From: an uncultured Methylococcaceae bacterium
Lineage (GTDB): Bacteria; Pseudomonadota; Gammaproteobacteria; Methylococcales; Methylomonadaceae
Reading direction: 5' to 3'
Length of the DNA: 64,000 nucleotides
Assembly: GCA_903945605.1 (NCBI GenBank)
Contig: CAJAWH010000036.1
Coordinates: 1 to 64,000 of the forward strand
Part shown: one piece after another, positions 8,501 to 18,542 of the stretch
Numbering within the stretch: position 1 is the first letter of the stretch
Layout: each line of letters opens with the position of its first letter
The notes under the pieces: model-generated
Told to the model about the DNA's origin: nothing
Databases searched by the model: none
Seen by the model: the letters and a program-made list of their open reading frames with translations, nothing else
Position numbers and translations under genes: made by a program

Positions 8501-11500
8501 AGACCATGAATCCACAGGCATGATTGACAAATTACCTTGCGGGTTAAGACCAAAACCATCGGTTAAAGAGCCTTGCATAACCAAGCCCTCTGATGCCCTT
8601 ATGACCAAATCCCCAGGTAATATGGAATGGGCATTACCGGACGCATCGGTATAATTCTGCCAACCATAAAAATCCCATGTCGTCCCTAACCCTAACGTCA
8701 AAGTGCCGTTGTAATCCAATTCAACACCTGGTCGCAACACGATGCCAGAACCCAAGCTAACTTGGGCGGTTTCCATATAGCTGGCCGTATCGGACTGCAC
8801 TAAGTTAATAAAGTCCGTAGTAATGTTGCCAGTGGGCAGCATATCTATATTGTCTATATTATCTATGTCTGCATTGCTATACTGTTTCACCGCCTCAGCA
8901 TAATACTGGCTGTAACCACTGACCGCACCCAACACAGGGTCAATATTGACACCGGTACCATTCCTTAGTGCCCGCAACGTCACCGAGCCACCTTTGTGGT
9001 TAGCCGCACCACTGACATCAATAACCGAACCCTGCTGCACACTCACCGCAGCATGGGAACTTGTGCCTGCACCCAAGCTAGACAGCAACACCGTGCCACC
9101 ATTGCCGGTTGATCCTTTCGCCAACAACTGCCCGCCATTAGCCAGAGCAACCGAGTTGCCTGCATAAAGGTTGATCGTGCCGCCTTGTCCACCGTTGGCG
9201 TCCAATGTGCCGCTCAAGTTGATATTGCCTTTATCGGCGACCAATGTGATGCTATTGGCCACCACCTGCTGCCCAGCTGCCTGCACAATATCCGCATCCC
9301 GGGAACGGAATGCAATGCTGTTGCTAATCCCTGCTGCCGATAGTGCCGCCATAACCGTATCAAAATTACCCGCGCCAAAATAGCTCGCTTGGTCGATTTG
9401 GGCGCTGCCACCGTGCGCCAATATTTTTCCTGACATATCGACCGCTTGACCGGGCGCCTTTAAAATCAAAGTGCCTGCGCTGGCACTGCCGCCACCGGCA
9501 TTCAAATTAATGCTGGAACCCGCCTGCAAATGCACCGAACCGACATCGGCAATGGCACTAAAACTCCCGCCGGGGGTATATTGCACAGAATTGGCAAAAA
9601 CATCGGCACGGCCCGCCAAATCAATTTGCGCGTTTGCCCCCACCACCAAATCGTTCTTTACAGATTCAAGGCTCAGCTTGCCAGAAGGCATAGTGACTTG
9701 GGTATTAAAATTAATACCATCCGCCAGCACACTGATTTGCCCGCCATAATAAGGGGTGACCGGTGACACAGCCTTACCGGCACTACTAAAAGTGGCCTGA
9801 TGCCCAGTTGCATCAATCACCATATTGGCACCACCCACCCCCGTCAAATAATCGGCGGTCACATTAAAATCCCCTGCAACCGTCAGGCGGCTTTTTCCGT
9901 CGGCAACAAAGGCATTGCCAGCACCATCCTGATGGGCAACATTAATATTAGTGGCAGCAAAGCCATTAATGGCAAAATTCCCCGCCCCTTGCGTGTAACT
10001 ATTTGTCGATATATCAAGCTGGCCACTGCCCGTACCCGCAGTGGTTGATGCCGCATTTGATGAATTCTGTACAGAAATGCTGTCCGCTTGGATTTTAACC
10101 ACCTTGCCCGCATTATTAAATCCGGAAATGGCCGCCGCATTTAACTCCAACTTACCAAAATGTAAAGCGGACACGCTGCCGTTGTTACCAACAACCCCGA
10201 CATTGCCATAAAAATTAATGCCGCTGCTGCTATTGATCAACAACTCATCGACATTTAACAAAGCCAACTGGGCGTTGCTCAACTTTAACGCATTATCTGA
10301 CAGGCCGCTGACCTCACCCAAATCAATGCCATTGGTGTTCAAGCTTAACGAACCACCCTTCATATCGATACTGCCCAGCACACTGGCCTGACCCGGGGTA
10401 TCCAGCAACACTGATTTTAATGCACTGCCTGAACCGTTGATGGGCAAACCATTAATAGTGCTGTCTGCAGCTATGTTCAAATTACCATTAGGGTCAGTGC
10501 TTGAGGGAGTCCTGGTCACCGTCACCTGATTATCAGCCGACACCCGCAATAATGCACCATTACCTGTCACATTCAGCACCGTGTCACCGGTATTGACCGG
10601 CGCACTGGCAGTCAATACGGCCCCTTTTTGCACGTCAATCAGCGTATTTGCCGCCACCAACAAATCCTTGGTTTGTAAATTGACACCTTTTTCAAAAGTG
10701 ACCGTATCACTATTAACAGTAATGTCAGTTTGTCCGGTCACATTATTAAACTGGCTTGTTCCGCCCAAAAACAAGCTGTCCAAACCCAGTGCATTCAGAT
10801 TGCTGGCCAAAACTTGTAACTGGTTAGCCACCGGCTGGGTGCTTAAGGTATTCACCACATCAATAGCTGCAGCCGTTATATCAACCTTCCCGCCCCTGCC
10901 CCCGGTCGGGGCCGAAGACTTGATAGTGCCTTGCAACAATAAAGAGTCCTGTGCCTCTAAAAACAACTGACCACTGTCTTTAGGCAACAACGGGATGCTG
11001 GCGGCGGCATTGGCCAGTGCTTGCAACGTAAAGAAATTATTCGCCGTCTGCACGACATAAGCAGAATGCGTGCTGATTTGCTGGCTATTCTCGATCATGA
11101 AAGCAGAATTGAGTGAATCGCGGGTGCCGGTTGCGGTATTTGTGTAATAGCCAGAAACAATAGGCACACCATCCGTCCGTTGGCTGTTGACCACAAAGCC
11201 TTGGCTATTGCTAAGCGGGGTGATCAGATAAGCGCCCGGCAGCAAGGCATAACTCGATGGCATAATAGTATAAGTGCCTGCTGGCAAACCGTTGCCGCCG
11301 CTTAAATAGACACTGCTACCGGCCTGATAAAGGGCTTGTTGGCTGGCGCTAAGCAGCGATAAAGCCGAACTTTGCAGCGGATCGAACGGTGACAAAGTAG
11401 ACGCCAACACCGGCACCACAGCAAACCCGCCATTATAAGAAGGGCTGCCCGGCGCCAAATAATCATTACTACCGCCAATCCCCGACCTGAATTCATAAGC

Positions 11501-14500
11501 CATCAGATCACCGCCACCCCTAATATCGACCACGCTGCCCTGGGCCATATTAATATTCGGTGCAGCCAACGTCACCTGCTTGCTCTGGATGGGATTGTTT
11601 TCAGGTTTGCTATTAAAGACAATGCTGTATTCACTATAAGGGTATACCCAACTAGAGCCACCTAAGGTAGTGCCAAACGGTATCACCGTGCTGACATCGG
11701 CACCGGAAACGGATGTCAAACTACCACTGCCTAATGTCAGGTCACTGGTTGCCAACAAATTGATAGAACCGAACGGCGCTTTCAAGACACCATCCTGATT
11801 GATGGTCGCCGCACTAAACGTCAGTGAACCATTGGCAGAAAGCGGTGAGGGGTCGGTGTTAGTACCGCTGATGGTGATAACCCCTTGCGGATTTGCAGCA
11901 GCATCGACAACATTAAAACTAAACTGCGACAAGGTGCTTGGATAAATCTGGCTAGCCTGCAAATTAATATTGGCCATGGTGGTCATAGAACCAATATAAC
12001 CGGCATAAACATCAAGCACATTGTTATTCACGGTTTCTTGCTGGGTATTAAGCTGACCATTCACGCGCAGATCATGGGTGTTTTTTAACGTGATGTTGGC
12101 AAAACCACCCCAAACCGTGGCACCTGTCAAATCTGTCCACTGGGCTTGGCTAGTAAAATTGCCGTTGCCGCTATAAGGGGTGCTTGCAGTGGTGGAAGTC
12201 GTCCACGCTGGGGAGGTAACATCCAGATAAGCCGTGTTTAAACTGACGTTGCCGGAGCTGGCACTGGCATCGGCGCTCCAGCCAATGATGCTGGCGGTGA
12301 TGTCAATGTTTGACCGGGCAGTCAAACTCACATTGCCTTCAAAATTGACCACATCAGCATTAAACCGGACATCATCAAAGCCCCCTTGGCTAATCATCTG
12401 GCTAGTGACCGTTGCCTTGCCATATAAACTATCCGCTGCAAAAAGATTAGTGGTGTTCTGATCATTTGCATAATTGTCTAAATTGTCACCGTAGCGGAGC
12501 TTACTATCCAACTGCACCGCTTGGTTTTGGTTGATATTGATCACATAAGGCTCAATCGGCGGAAAAGCCGCGCCACTGCCGCCCGGGCTGTGGTCTACGT
12601 TATCATGGGCATTGGTCAGGGTAACGTCCAGCTGGCCATTTTTATTGCTGGCGGAACCGGCAAAACCGGACAAACTGCCATCCAACACCATCCCCGCATC
12701 TGCCGTCAAACTAATTTGACCGGCATCAGAACCGACATTTTTAGCCGCAAACCCCGCGACCAAAGCACCGTTTGAACTGACCACCGGCAAATCCAATTGT
12801 GCGCTGGTGCCGGACACATCAATCGACGCTTGCTTATCCAAGCGGTTCTGTATCACCACATAACCACGGTCGGCCTGCAACGCCACTGTGCCGCCATTCA
12901 ACACACTACCGGTAACTATTCCGGGGGAATTGGGGACATTATAAGCAACCGCCCCTTTCGCCAATAATTGCGCATTACTGCCCACCCAAATGGCTTTGTT
13001 CGATTCGTACTGGGTATTGTTGCCATCTCCGACCAACAAAAGCTTGATCGAACCATCCGGGGTATTAATCAAGCCATCAACAAACACGCCGCCCTTTGAC
13101 GAAGACGTTAGGCTAACGTTAGCATTATTATCCGCCACAATGGAGCTGCCCGTTTCCATGCTCACCCCCAACGCCCCGGTCAGTGACAGGTTAACAGCTT
13201 GCCTAAGTGTATCCGCCTGTTGCCATGCCTGAGCCAAGCCCTGTAACTGGCTGAAACCATCCATCGATGCGCCATTACCTTGATTAACATAACCGCCTTG
13301 TAAAATCCGGTGTTGTTGGGTCAGGTGCAAATGGACATCACCCGTCACCGTCAAAGCCGAACTGTTTTCGCCATTGCCATTGCCCACCAAATTGATCGAG
13401 CCAAACCCGCCATTTTCGGCAATTTTCAGATTGCCGTTTTCAGCCGTCAACAACAACACGTTGTCATTAACCGGCACAGTTGCGCCCGAAACCAAGATAT
13501 TGCTGCTGTTAAGCGTCAAAGTGCCGCCTTGCGACAAAGCATAAGCCGATAACTGACCATCCAAATGCAACCTGGCCGTACCCGACAAAATCGTATTGGA
13601 AGTCAGGCTAATGCTGCCGCCCGTGCCAGCGGTCAGCACATTCGCCACCGAATTGGCAGCACCGCCGTTGGCCTTGATGACCGAACCGGCATTAAGGAAC
13701 ACATCGCCTTGGGCACTGATATTGACACTGCCGCCATTAATCAATAAAGGTGTGGTTGGCATAGCCGCGCCACTCACTTGCGCATAATCATTGACCCAAC
13801 GACCGGACACATCAATACTGCTGTGCTTGGAAACCGTGACGGTTTCCTTGCCATCATTGAAAATGCCTGCATCAGCCGTCAGATTGACCTTACCGCCCGG
13901 CAAATAAATATTGCCTTCCACATCAATAGTTTTGCCCTGTATGGCTAATGATCCCGCCGATGCCAAATTAGCATGGGGCGACAAAGTCACGCCACTGTCA
14001 ATAATGACATTGCCCACCGTCTGCACACTGATATTTTGCAAACCCGACTTATTGACAAAATCTTGGGAAAACACCAGCGGACTAGGATTGCCGCCCACGC
14101 TAGGGAACACATCATTGACACCCAACTGCAAAGCCGTCTGGGTGGCTGCAAAATCAATCACCTGAGCGGAATAAAAAGTCGCGCTGTCGGTGCTTGACAA
14201 ATTATTGAAGCTAAACGTGCCGCCTGTCGGCGCCGTGCTGGCACTGCGCTGGTAAGGCCCGCTCACTGCACCTGCCTGCAAATCGCCGCTCCAAGCCAGC
14301 TTGGGGGCAAAGATATTCAGCGCCCCAGCATTCAAGCCCTGCACATAGCCTTGCTCAAAGTGACCCATCGAATAGGCCGGTGTGTAATACCTGATATATT
14401 GGCTTGGATCGGTGATCCATTTAGGATGGGATTCAACAATCACCCCCGCCACAGCGGTGTAAACTTGATTAGGGTCAGCTTGGCCAATATTGACCAATCG

Positions 14501-16282
14501 ACCAAATTGGTCAACCAATTGGCTGGATAAAATATAACCGTCCTGATAAGCAACCGAACCACCCGACACATTGATTTTCGCGCCGCTGTCCACTGACACC
14601 GCACCGTCAGAGGCAATATTGACCGTGCCGCCATTGGCCAAGCGTTCTTCCACGGTTCTGGCAATCCTGCCTATCGAACCACTGACATCAAGAATGGTAT
14701 TGGCTTGCCTTAAATCCACAAAAACCGTCGTACCCAATAACGGGCCATTTTTTTGCAACGGCGAATCACGCAAGTCATAACTCTGCACAGAAATGGCCGC
14801 ATCATTGCGTGCCATAGCCACTTGGATGTTTTGTATGCCCGACACATCAATCGATGCGCCTTTTTCCAACAGCACCTTGCCTGCATTGGCGGAACTATCC
14901 ATGGTATGGACGGTTAACAGGCCAGTGACCGGATCAATGTTAGCGGGTGTGGTGGTGGCAATAATGTTGACCTGGGCGCCCGGCGCAACAATAGCCGCCC
15001 CCGCATCTGTCCCGTTAGCCCCTTGCATATCCACCTTATCCGCCACCACTTGAATTAACGATTGCGCCTGTGCTTGGGCATCGTAAGCGGTCGGGCCACT
15101 GTAATCAGCAATAATTTCATTAACCTTGGTGGCAGTCTCGTTTTGTGCCAGTAGCTGGCTATTGCTGGTATCCGGCAAAATTTGTGTCAGGCTGGCCGCC
15201 CCCATATTAACGGCTGACTGAGTGCCCAGACCATCACCCGCATCGGCGCTGCGCACCGTCTGGTTGGCCACTAAATTGCTGCCTTGGTAAGCATGGTTTT
15301 CTTCAGCCAGCAAACGGATGGAACCATTCTCATTAACCGAAGTGGTGGCGGTCAAACGACCTTCTTGGTTGACCACAAAACCTTGCAAAGTGATATTGCC
15401 TTGTTTGGCCAACACATCGCCGATATTGGACACTTTGCCACCGGTGTCAACCTCCACCACCATGCCATGAAACGGGCTTTTGGCATCCGCAGCTTGCAAG
15501 TACACCTTGTCCTGGCTAGCGACCATGATCACCTGACCAAAATTATCAGTGCTGATGGACCCATCATTTTCAACCGTGGGCCCAGCCAACACCACCAAAC
15601 CATCGTTGCCGCTGGCATGGATGTTGGCACCCTTTTGGACAATAATGGCACTGTTTTTATGCGCTGCAGTAGCCGCGCTGCTGTTGTCATTACCTAAACT
15701 TGGCTGTGGAGGATTGGCGCTGCCTTGCTGGGTGATGCCTGTCAGCAATGCATCATCAGTTATGGCAAGATTGGAAGCAATCAGAGAATGTGTGTCAACC
15801 ACGGAATGTTGGCCGAACACAAAACCGTCCTGGTTATAAAGGTAGACTTGCCCATTAGCCGTGATGCTGCCCATAATTTGACTGGCACCACCACCAGAAA
15901 CACGGTTCAATACCACAGAAGAACTGTCATGTTCCTTAAAAATGACTTGGTAGCCCGCAGCAATATTAAAGTTCTCCCATTGCAGCGTAGTCGGGCCAGT
16001 CTGGCTGCTGGTGTCAACCGTTTCGGTAGTGCCCTGATGGGTAATAATGGCTTGATGGTTAATATTCGTGTTTGGGTCTTGGCTAGGGTCAATAGCGGGC
16101 AATCCAGTGGCGGTTGCCAAAGCTGCCGCCATATCGGCTTCACCGTGCGCATAGGCTACATGTAACGGGGACATCAACAGGCCACCCGCAATGGCAACAC
16201 GGACACAAGCCGCCAAAGGTGACAACCTGAACACTTCGTCCAAGGGTGAATGGGTGATGCTGGATTTAATGACCATAACCAA
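5567..16282 (-). CDS. Giant filamentous haemagglutinin-like two-partner secretion exoprotein (TpsA)
   Basis: The 3571-residue protein has a long N-terminal signal region and then a TPS secretion domain (WENFNIAAGYQVIF, VVLNRVSGGGASQIMG, ITANGQVYLYNQDGFVFG) at about residues 95-175. This is the part recognised by FhaC-type transporters. The rest is a repetitive beta-helix rich in G, S, N, A and V, with many GxxINLxA-type turns. The end contains IGANNIQVGG, typical of this subgroup, and finishes with a two-cysteine loop, Cys3563 and Cys3569. The product should be a very long surface or secreted fibre, probably an adhesin. The tpsB transporter gene lies directly upstream. No CdiA-type VENN motif, toxin tip or immunity gene is visible. 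The ORF is intact over 10.7 kb. Confidence 0.92.
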   Translation of the reverse strand: MVMVIKSSITHSPLDEVFRLSPLAACVRVAIAGGLLMSPLHVAYAHGEADMAAALATATGLPAIDPSQDPNTNINHQAIITHQGTTETVDTSSQTGPTTLQWENFNIAAGYQVIFKEHDSSSVVLNRVSGGGASQIMGSITANGQVYLYNQDGFVFGQHSVVDTHSLIASNLAITDDALLTGITQQGSANPPQPSLGNDNSSAATAAHKNSAIIVQKGANIHASGNDGLVVLAGPTVENDGSISTDNFGQVIMVASQDKVYLQAADAKSPFHGMVVEVDTGGKVSNIGDVLAKQGNITLQGFVVNQEGRLTATTSVNENGSIRLLAEENHAYQGSNLVANQTVRSADAGDGLGTQSAVNMGAASLTQILPDTSNSQLLAQNETATKVNEIIADYSGPTAYDAQAQAQSLIQVVADKVDMQGANGTDAGAAIVAPGAQVNIIATTTPANIDPVTGLLTVHTMDSSANAGKVLLEKGASIDVSGIQNIQVAMARNDAAISVQSYDLRDSPLQKNGPLLGTTVFVDLRQANTILDVSGSIGRIARTVEERLANGGTVNIASDGAVSVDSGAKINVSGGSVAYQDGYILSSQLVDQFGRLVNIGQADPNQVYTAVAGVIVESHPKWITDPSQYIRYYTPAYSMGHFEQGYVQGLNAGALNIFAPKLAWSGDLQAGAVSGPYQRSASTAPTGGTFSFNNLSSTDSATFYSAQVIDFAATQTALQLGVNDVFPSVGGNPSPLVFSQDFVNKSGLQNISVQTVGNVIIDSGVTLSPHANLASAGSLAIQGKTIDVEGNIYLPGGKVNLTADAGIFNDGKETVTVSKHSSIDVSGRWVNDYAQVSGAAMPTTPLLINGGSVNISAQGDVFLNAGSVIKANGGAANSVANVLTAGTGGSISLTSNTILSGTARLHLDGQLSAYALSQGGTLTLNSSNILVSGATVPVNDNVLLLTAENGNLKIAENGGFGSINLVGNGNGENSSALTVTGDVHLHLTQQHRILQGGYVNQGNGASMDGFSQLQGLAQAWQQADTLRQAVNLSLTGALGVSMETGSSIVADNNANVSLTSSSKGGVFVDGLINTPDGSIKLLLVGDGNNTQYESNKAIWVGSNAQLLAKGAVAYNVPNSPGIVTGSVLNGGTVALQADRGYVVIQNRLDKQASIDVSGTSAQLDLPVVSSNGALVAGFAAKNVGSDAGQISLTADAGMVLDGSLSGFAGSASNKNGQLDVTLTNAHDNVDHSPGGSGAAFPPIEPYVININQNQAVQLDSKLRYGDNLDNYANDQNTTNLFAADSLYGKATVTSQMISQGGFDDVRFNADVVNFEGNVSLTARSNIDITASIIGWSADASASSGNVSLNTAYLDVTSPAWTTSTTASTPYSGNGNFTSQAQWTDLTGATVWGGFANITLKNTHDLRVNGQLNTQQETVNNNVLDVYAGYIGSMTTMANINLQASQIYPSTLSQFSFNVVDAAANPQGVITISGTNTDPSPLSANGSLTFSAATINQDGVLKAPFGSINLLATSDLTLGSGSLTSVSGADVSTVIPFGTTLGGSSWVYPYSEYSIVFNSKPENNPIQSKQVTLAAPNINMAQGSVVDIRGGGDLMAYEFRSGIGGSNDYLAPGSPSYNGGFAVVPVLASTLSPFDPLQSSALSLLSASQQALYQAGSSVYLSGGNGLPAGTYTIMPSSYALLPGAYLITPLSNSQGFVVNSQRTDGVPIVSGYYTNTATGTRDSLNSAFMIENSQQISTHSAYVVQTANNFFTLQALANAAASIPLLPKDSGQLFLEAQDSLLLQGTIKSSAPTGGRGGKVDITAAAIDVVNTLSTQPVANQLQVLASNLNALGLDSLFLGGTSQFNNVTGQTDITVNSDTVTFEKGVNLQTKDLLVAANTLIDVQKGAVLTASAPVNTGDTVLNVTGNGALLRVSADNQVTVTRTPSSTDPNGNLNIAADSTINGLPINGSGSALKSVLLDTPGQASVLGSIDMKGGSLSLNTNGIDLGEVSGLSDNALKLSNAQLALLNVDELLINSSSGINFYGNVGVVGNNGSVSALHFGKLELNAAAISGFNNAGKVVKIQADSISVQNSSNAASTTAGTGSGQLDISTNSYTQGAGNFAINGFAATNINVAHQDGAGNAFVADGKSRLTVAGDFNVTADYLTGVGGANMVIDATGHQATFSSAGKAVSPVTPYYGGQISVLADGINFNTQVTMPSGKLSLESVKNDLVVGANAQIDLAGRADVFANSVQYTPGGSFSAIADVGSVHLQAGSSINLNAGGGSASAGTLILKAPGQAVDMSGKILAHGGSAQIDQASYFGAGNFDTVMAALSAAGISNSIAFRSRDADIVQAAGQQVVANSITLVADKGNINLSGTLDANGGQGGTINLYAGNSVALANGGQLLAKGSTGNGGTVLLSSLGAGTSSHAAVSVQQGSVIDVSGAANHKGGSVTLRALRNGTGVNIDPVLGAVSGYSQYYAEAVKQYSNADIDNIDNIDMLPTGNITTDFINLVQSDTASYMETAQVSLGSGIVLRPGVELDYNGTLTLGLGTTWDFYGWQNYTDASGNAHSILPGDLVIRASEGLVMQGSLTDGFGLNPQGNLSIMPVDSWSYQLVSGADMNSANTLATVAANAADLAAGSKDLAIGSSDGSQTYIRTGTGNITLASGGNIVLENQNATVYIGGRVSATDPYGTTAQLANSGVFPFVDYPTDGGSLNVYTDNNIVGVSTDQIINNALTNTTWLYFSQPPQNKVAGDVYPTTWGIGFASNGYSANFAENFGSFGGGNVTINAQGSISDLSVIMPTSGKEVGQPKLDANGNPAVDANGNPIFTTNVIEVNGGGNLAVSAGGDISGGVYYLGQGTGTITAGGQITGSSNSTGNNLPLTAGPQLFLGNSNITLMASDGLSLSAVSDPMIGTAKFFSYTGTSGISASSLSGDVVLGTDNSVAAAANGFNDTLTGLASIYPASLQAVAYGGSTLLGNIDLFPSNQSSLVVLARDNITGISSATPGLITMLDIPIANLPTAYVPGMTDPSITYGYFSFPVKNSSTKALYTTNAPILHANDNQPAYLVTQQGDINQVNLYVGKSGIIQAGRDIVNLNATLQNNDASMVSVVSAGRDITNPVALNVIGSLDSSNLNDKIAVNGPGALLVKSGRNIDLGLSDGIISTGNISQTNLPTGGASLSVIAGLNNNKTPDYANFIAYLSDPANSYKKSMPQSLIDLLKAEATKGLPFAPNIQELPDGSINGSIKLTYDSVLSSVTKTIGDFVRTLPGDASVTDAQALVIFGGLSPDTYLSIQPQLNVALDAVLYNELIIAGSASAADKSVGNASGFAAINNLFPGTTWSGNLSLIFSTIQTKQGGDINLTVPGGSINAGLPFVFPGLVKDSTDLGIITQAAGNINAFSSGDFEVNQSRVFTQGGGDVLIWSSSGNIDAGRGAKSALSVPTVTVSYQNDLKQTLIAPAVSGSGIRAVANYGLPSGNAYLFAPGGVVNAGEAGIGANNVTISATAVIGANNIQVGGVGTGVPAASASVAAGLTGVSNVAANVTQVAQASIDSADDGKSKSKQAALGVLSVEVLGSNKCKDEHGCKN

Positions 16283-16479
16283 TGCCTTTATGCCTATTTG
16301 TTATACAACCGGAAAACAAAAAATATCAACCTGTGTCACTGCCTTGGCAAAACAACAAGCTCAAATAAAAATACCCGCCTACTCAAACTAAGCTGGGTGT
16401 AAACCATTACAGCGGTTAGCTACAGACCATGCCCGCGACCGCCCGTGCTGGGCAGATCGCATGACATTAGCCCCCTAAA

Positions 16480-18096
16480 TCAAAATTCAGTGGCGACATT
16501 AAAATGGAATTTAGGGTCACCGCTTTGGATAGTTTGTAAAGACAACATCGGAAAACCCACATCCAAAGCACCCGACAAATATTTGAGCATCCGGAAACGC
16601 ATGCCCACACCGGCACTCGCCAAATTGTAGCTGGTCTTGGTGTTATGTCCTGGGATGGGATCCAAAATCCAACCTGAACCACCATCTAAAAATGCCAGTG
16701 CCTGCAGTTTGTCCAATGACTCCACACTCAACGGGGCAAGATGCGGCGAGCGCAACTCCATCGAAGCAATCACGCCACGGTCAACTAAAGTCTGGGTTTC
16801 GTAATAACCACGCACGCTTTGCATCCCACCAATGGACAATTGCTCGTTGCTGATGATCGGCGAATCGGCCACCTGACCGTTCATACGGCCAAAAAATTGC
16901 ATCCCTAAAGGCAATTCGTGGGTGTGGTTAAGGTCGGCCTTGAAAATACTATAATTGGCGCGGGCATTATATCGTTTGTTTTCAAACTCCGATTGGCTGT
17001 TGCCCACGCCACGCACCGAGAAACTGACCCCCACATTAAATGCGGTCAAGGTGTTTTTTTGTTTAACCGAACCACCATATTGCGCCATAAACGGCGTATA
17101 GCTGATAGGCGTGACAATACCTTGGCTGAGGGAATTGGCAGCCGAAAGGTTTTCCCTAAAAAACTTATGGTCTGCACCCACCGTCAAGCTGTGTGTATAG
17201 GCATCCAAGCCCGGCAACGGCTTGACCAAGCGCACCCCATAGATGTCACCGGCACCCAACACCAAAATCGACCCGGCATTGGCGGCGGTGTTCGATGACG
17301 AACTGACCGCATACAATGCCAAGCGAGTGGAGGTATTGAATAAAGGCATGGCATAAGTGCCGGCCCAAACATCAACCTGCTGGCTATTTTCCGGCGCCAC
17401 CTGATACATCAGCGAGGCACTGTGCATTTTCTGCCAAAGGTTATCGTAATGGACAGAAGAAACCAAGCGCAACAAACTGGTGGAAGCGGTGTTACGACCA
17501 TTCAACTCCACCTTGCCATGCAAGGGCAAATTGTCCTTTACTTTTAGGTCAACCTCTAAAGTGCCCGGCGTTTCCCCTGCCCGCAACACCGGGGTTATTT
17601 TCCGGTCCGGACTTTGGCCGGCCAATGCGTTCAGCTGCTTCTGCATAACCGGCAGGTTAGGCACATTGCCTTCCGCCAACTCAGGCACACCGGCCTTGAT
17701 CTGTTCCAAGGAGAAATAATTGGCGTCCTTGACCCTTAACCGCGCTATTTTGCCTTCGACCACCTGCAAATACGCCACACCTTTGTTGACATATTGCTCC
17801 GGAATATCGACAGAAACGGTCTGGTAGCCTTTGCCCCGATATAACTTTTCCAAGCTTGCACGGGCATCTTCAATGGTGGCCATAGTTTTTTTAGGCCCCA
17901 AAAACGGATACACCGTGCGCTCCAGTTCTTTCCGCTCGAGTAAAGTGTTGCCTTTGACCCGCAGCTCATAAATATCAAAAGCATCGGTCGCATTGGTTTC
18001 TGGCTGGTCTGCATACACGGCATCTGCACACAACAGCATCAGAAAACATATCAAAAGTTTTTGGGCAGCATTACGCTTAAATAGGTTTGTTCGCAT
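16480..18096 (-). CDS. ShlB/FhaC/HecB-family two-partner secretion transporter (TpsB)
   Basis: This 538-residue outer-membrane protein has a signal peptide ending in VYA, two POTRA-like domains at about 38-115 and 116-190 (FDIYELRVKGNTLLERKELE, VAYLQVVEGKIARLRV), and a C-terminal 16-strand-type barrel ending in F. The barrel holds the lid-lock motif as SVRGYYE near residue 425. TpsB proteins bind the TPS domain of their partner and pass it through the barrel. The only candidate partner is the adjacent giant TpsA gene, 197 bp downstream on the same strand. The family is firm. The 198-bp spacer before tpsA is long enough for a separate promoter. Confidence 0.92.
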   Translation of the reverse strand: MRTNLFKRNAAQKLLICFLMLLCADAVYADQPETNATDAFDIYELRVKGNTLLERKELERTVYPFLGPKKTMATIEDARASLEKLYRGKGYQTVSVDIPEQYVNKGVAYLQVVEGKIARLRVKDANYFSLEQIKAGVPELAEGNVPNLPVMQKQLNALAGQSPDRKITPVLRAGETPGTLEVDLKVKDNLPLHGKVELNGRNTASTSLLRLVSSVHYDNLWQKMHSASLMYQVAPENSQQVDVWAGTYAMPLFNTSTRLALYAVSSSSNTAANAGSILVLGAGDIYGVRLVKPLPGLDAYTHSLTVGADHKFFRENLSAANSLSQGIVTPISYTPFMAQYGGSVKQKNTLTAFNVGVSFSVRGVGNSQSEFENKRYNARANYSIFKADLNHTHELPLGMQFFGRMNGQVADSPIISNEQLSIGGMQSVRGYYETQTLVDRGVIASMELRSPHLAPLSVESLDKLQALAFLDGGSGWILDPIPGHNTKTSYNLASAGVGMRFRMLKYLSGALDVGFPMLSLQTIQSGDPKFHFNVATEF

Positions 18097-18442
18097 AATA
18101 ATTGGCTTATCCGTATACCATCTGGCATTTTATATCGACGTTAAAAAACAGTAGCCAGCATGGCTAACAAATAACTTGCTGCTTTTTTACAAACGGTGCG
18201 TGAGAATTTATGGTTGGGCATGTAATCCAATGAAAACCGTTGGTCAACCAGCCCTGCCCGACCGCCTATTTTCAGTTGCATTGTAGCTGGCAAAGCGATG
18301 CCAAAACCACCCCAAAGGCTACACTGGCTATCGGCAAATTGTTTGGCAAGCCAGACAAATAACCATAGTGGCTTACATTATAAGGGCATCATGTTAAATT
18401 TTAATGAAACGCACAGCCATTTCCCTGACGGGCTATTTTGCC
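18097..18442. other. Intergenic region upstream of tpsB
   Basis: About 350 bp lie between the tpsB start and the terminator of the next minus-strand gene. It must carry the tpsB promoter, but no convincing -35/-10 pair or operator was found. No gene, RNA or repeat could be supported. Confidence 0.4.
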
Positions 18443-18478
18443 AAAAAAAAACCGGGCTAGCCAATTTGGCTAGCCCGG
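18443..18478 (-). terminator. Rho-independent terminator of the PstS-like gene
   Basis: An 11-bp perfect GC-rich stem (18452-18462 with 18468-18478, CCGGGCTAGCC paired around AATTT) is followed, reading the minus strand, by nine T residues (the A-run at 18443-18451). It sits about 65 bp past the stop codon of the gene ending at 18543 and should separate that gene from tpsB. Confidence 0.88.
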
Positions 18479-18505
18479 CTTTATCCAAAGCTTAGCGTAC
18501 AACCC

Positions 18506-18535
18506 TTACCCTGCTTACCTAAGCAAGCAGGGTAA
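18506..18535. repeat. 11-bp perfect inverted repeat after the PstS-like gene
   Basis: TTACCCTGCTT at 18506-18516 pairs with AAGCAGGGTAA at 18525-18535 around an 8-nt loop, only 7 bp past the stop codon. It has no T-tract of its own, so it may act as a 3' stabilising hairpin ahead of the terminator just beyond it. Confidence 0.6.
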
Positions 18536-18542
18536 CGTTAAC

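Noticed and set aside
5567-16282. Possible CdiA-type contact-dependent inhibition toxin
   Set aside because: No VENN or similar pretoxin motif, no toxin-like C-terminus and no small immunity gene follow. The protein ends in a cysteine loop, and the next gene is an ExbB homologue.
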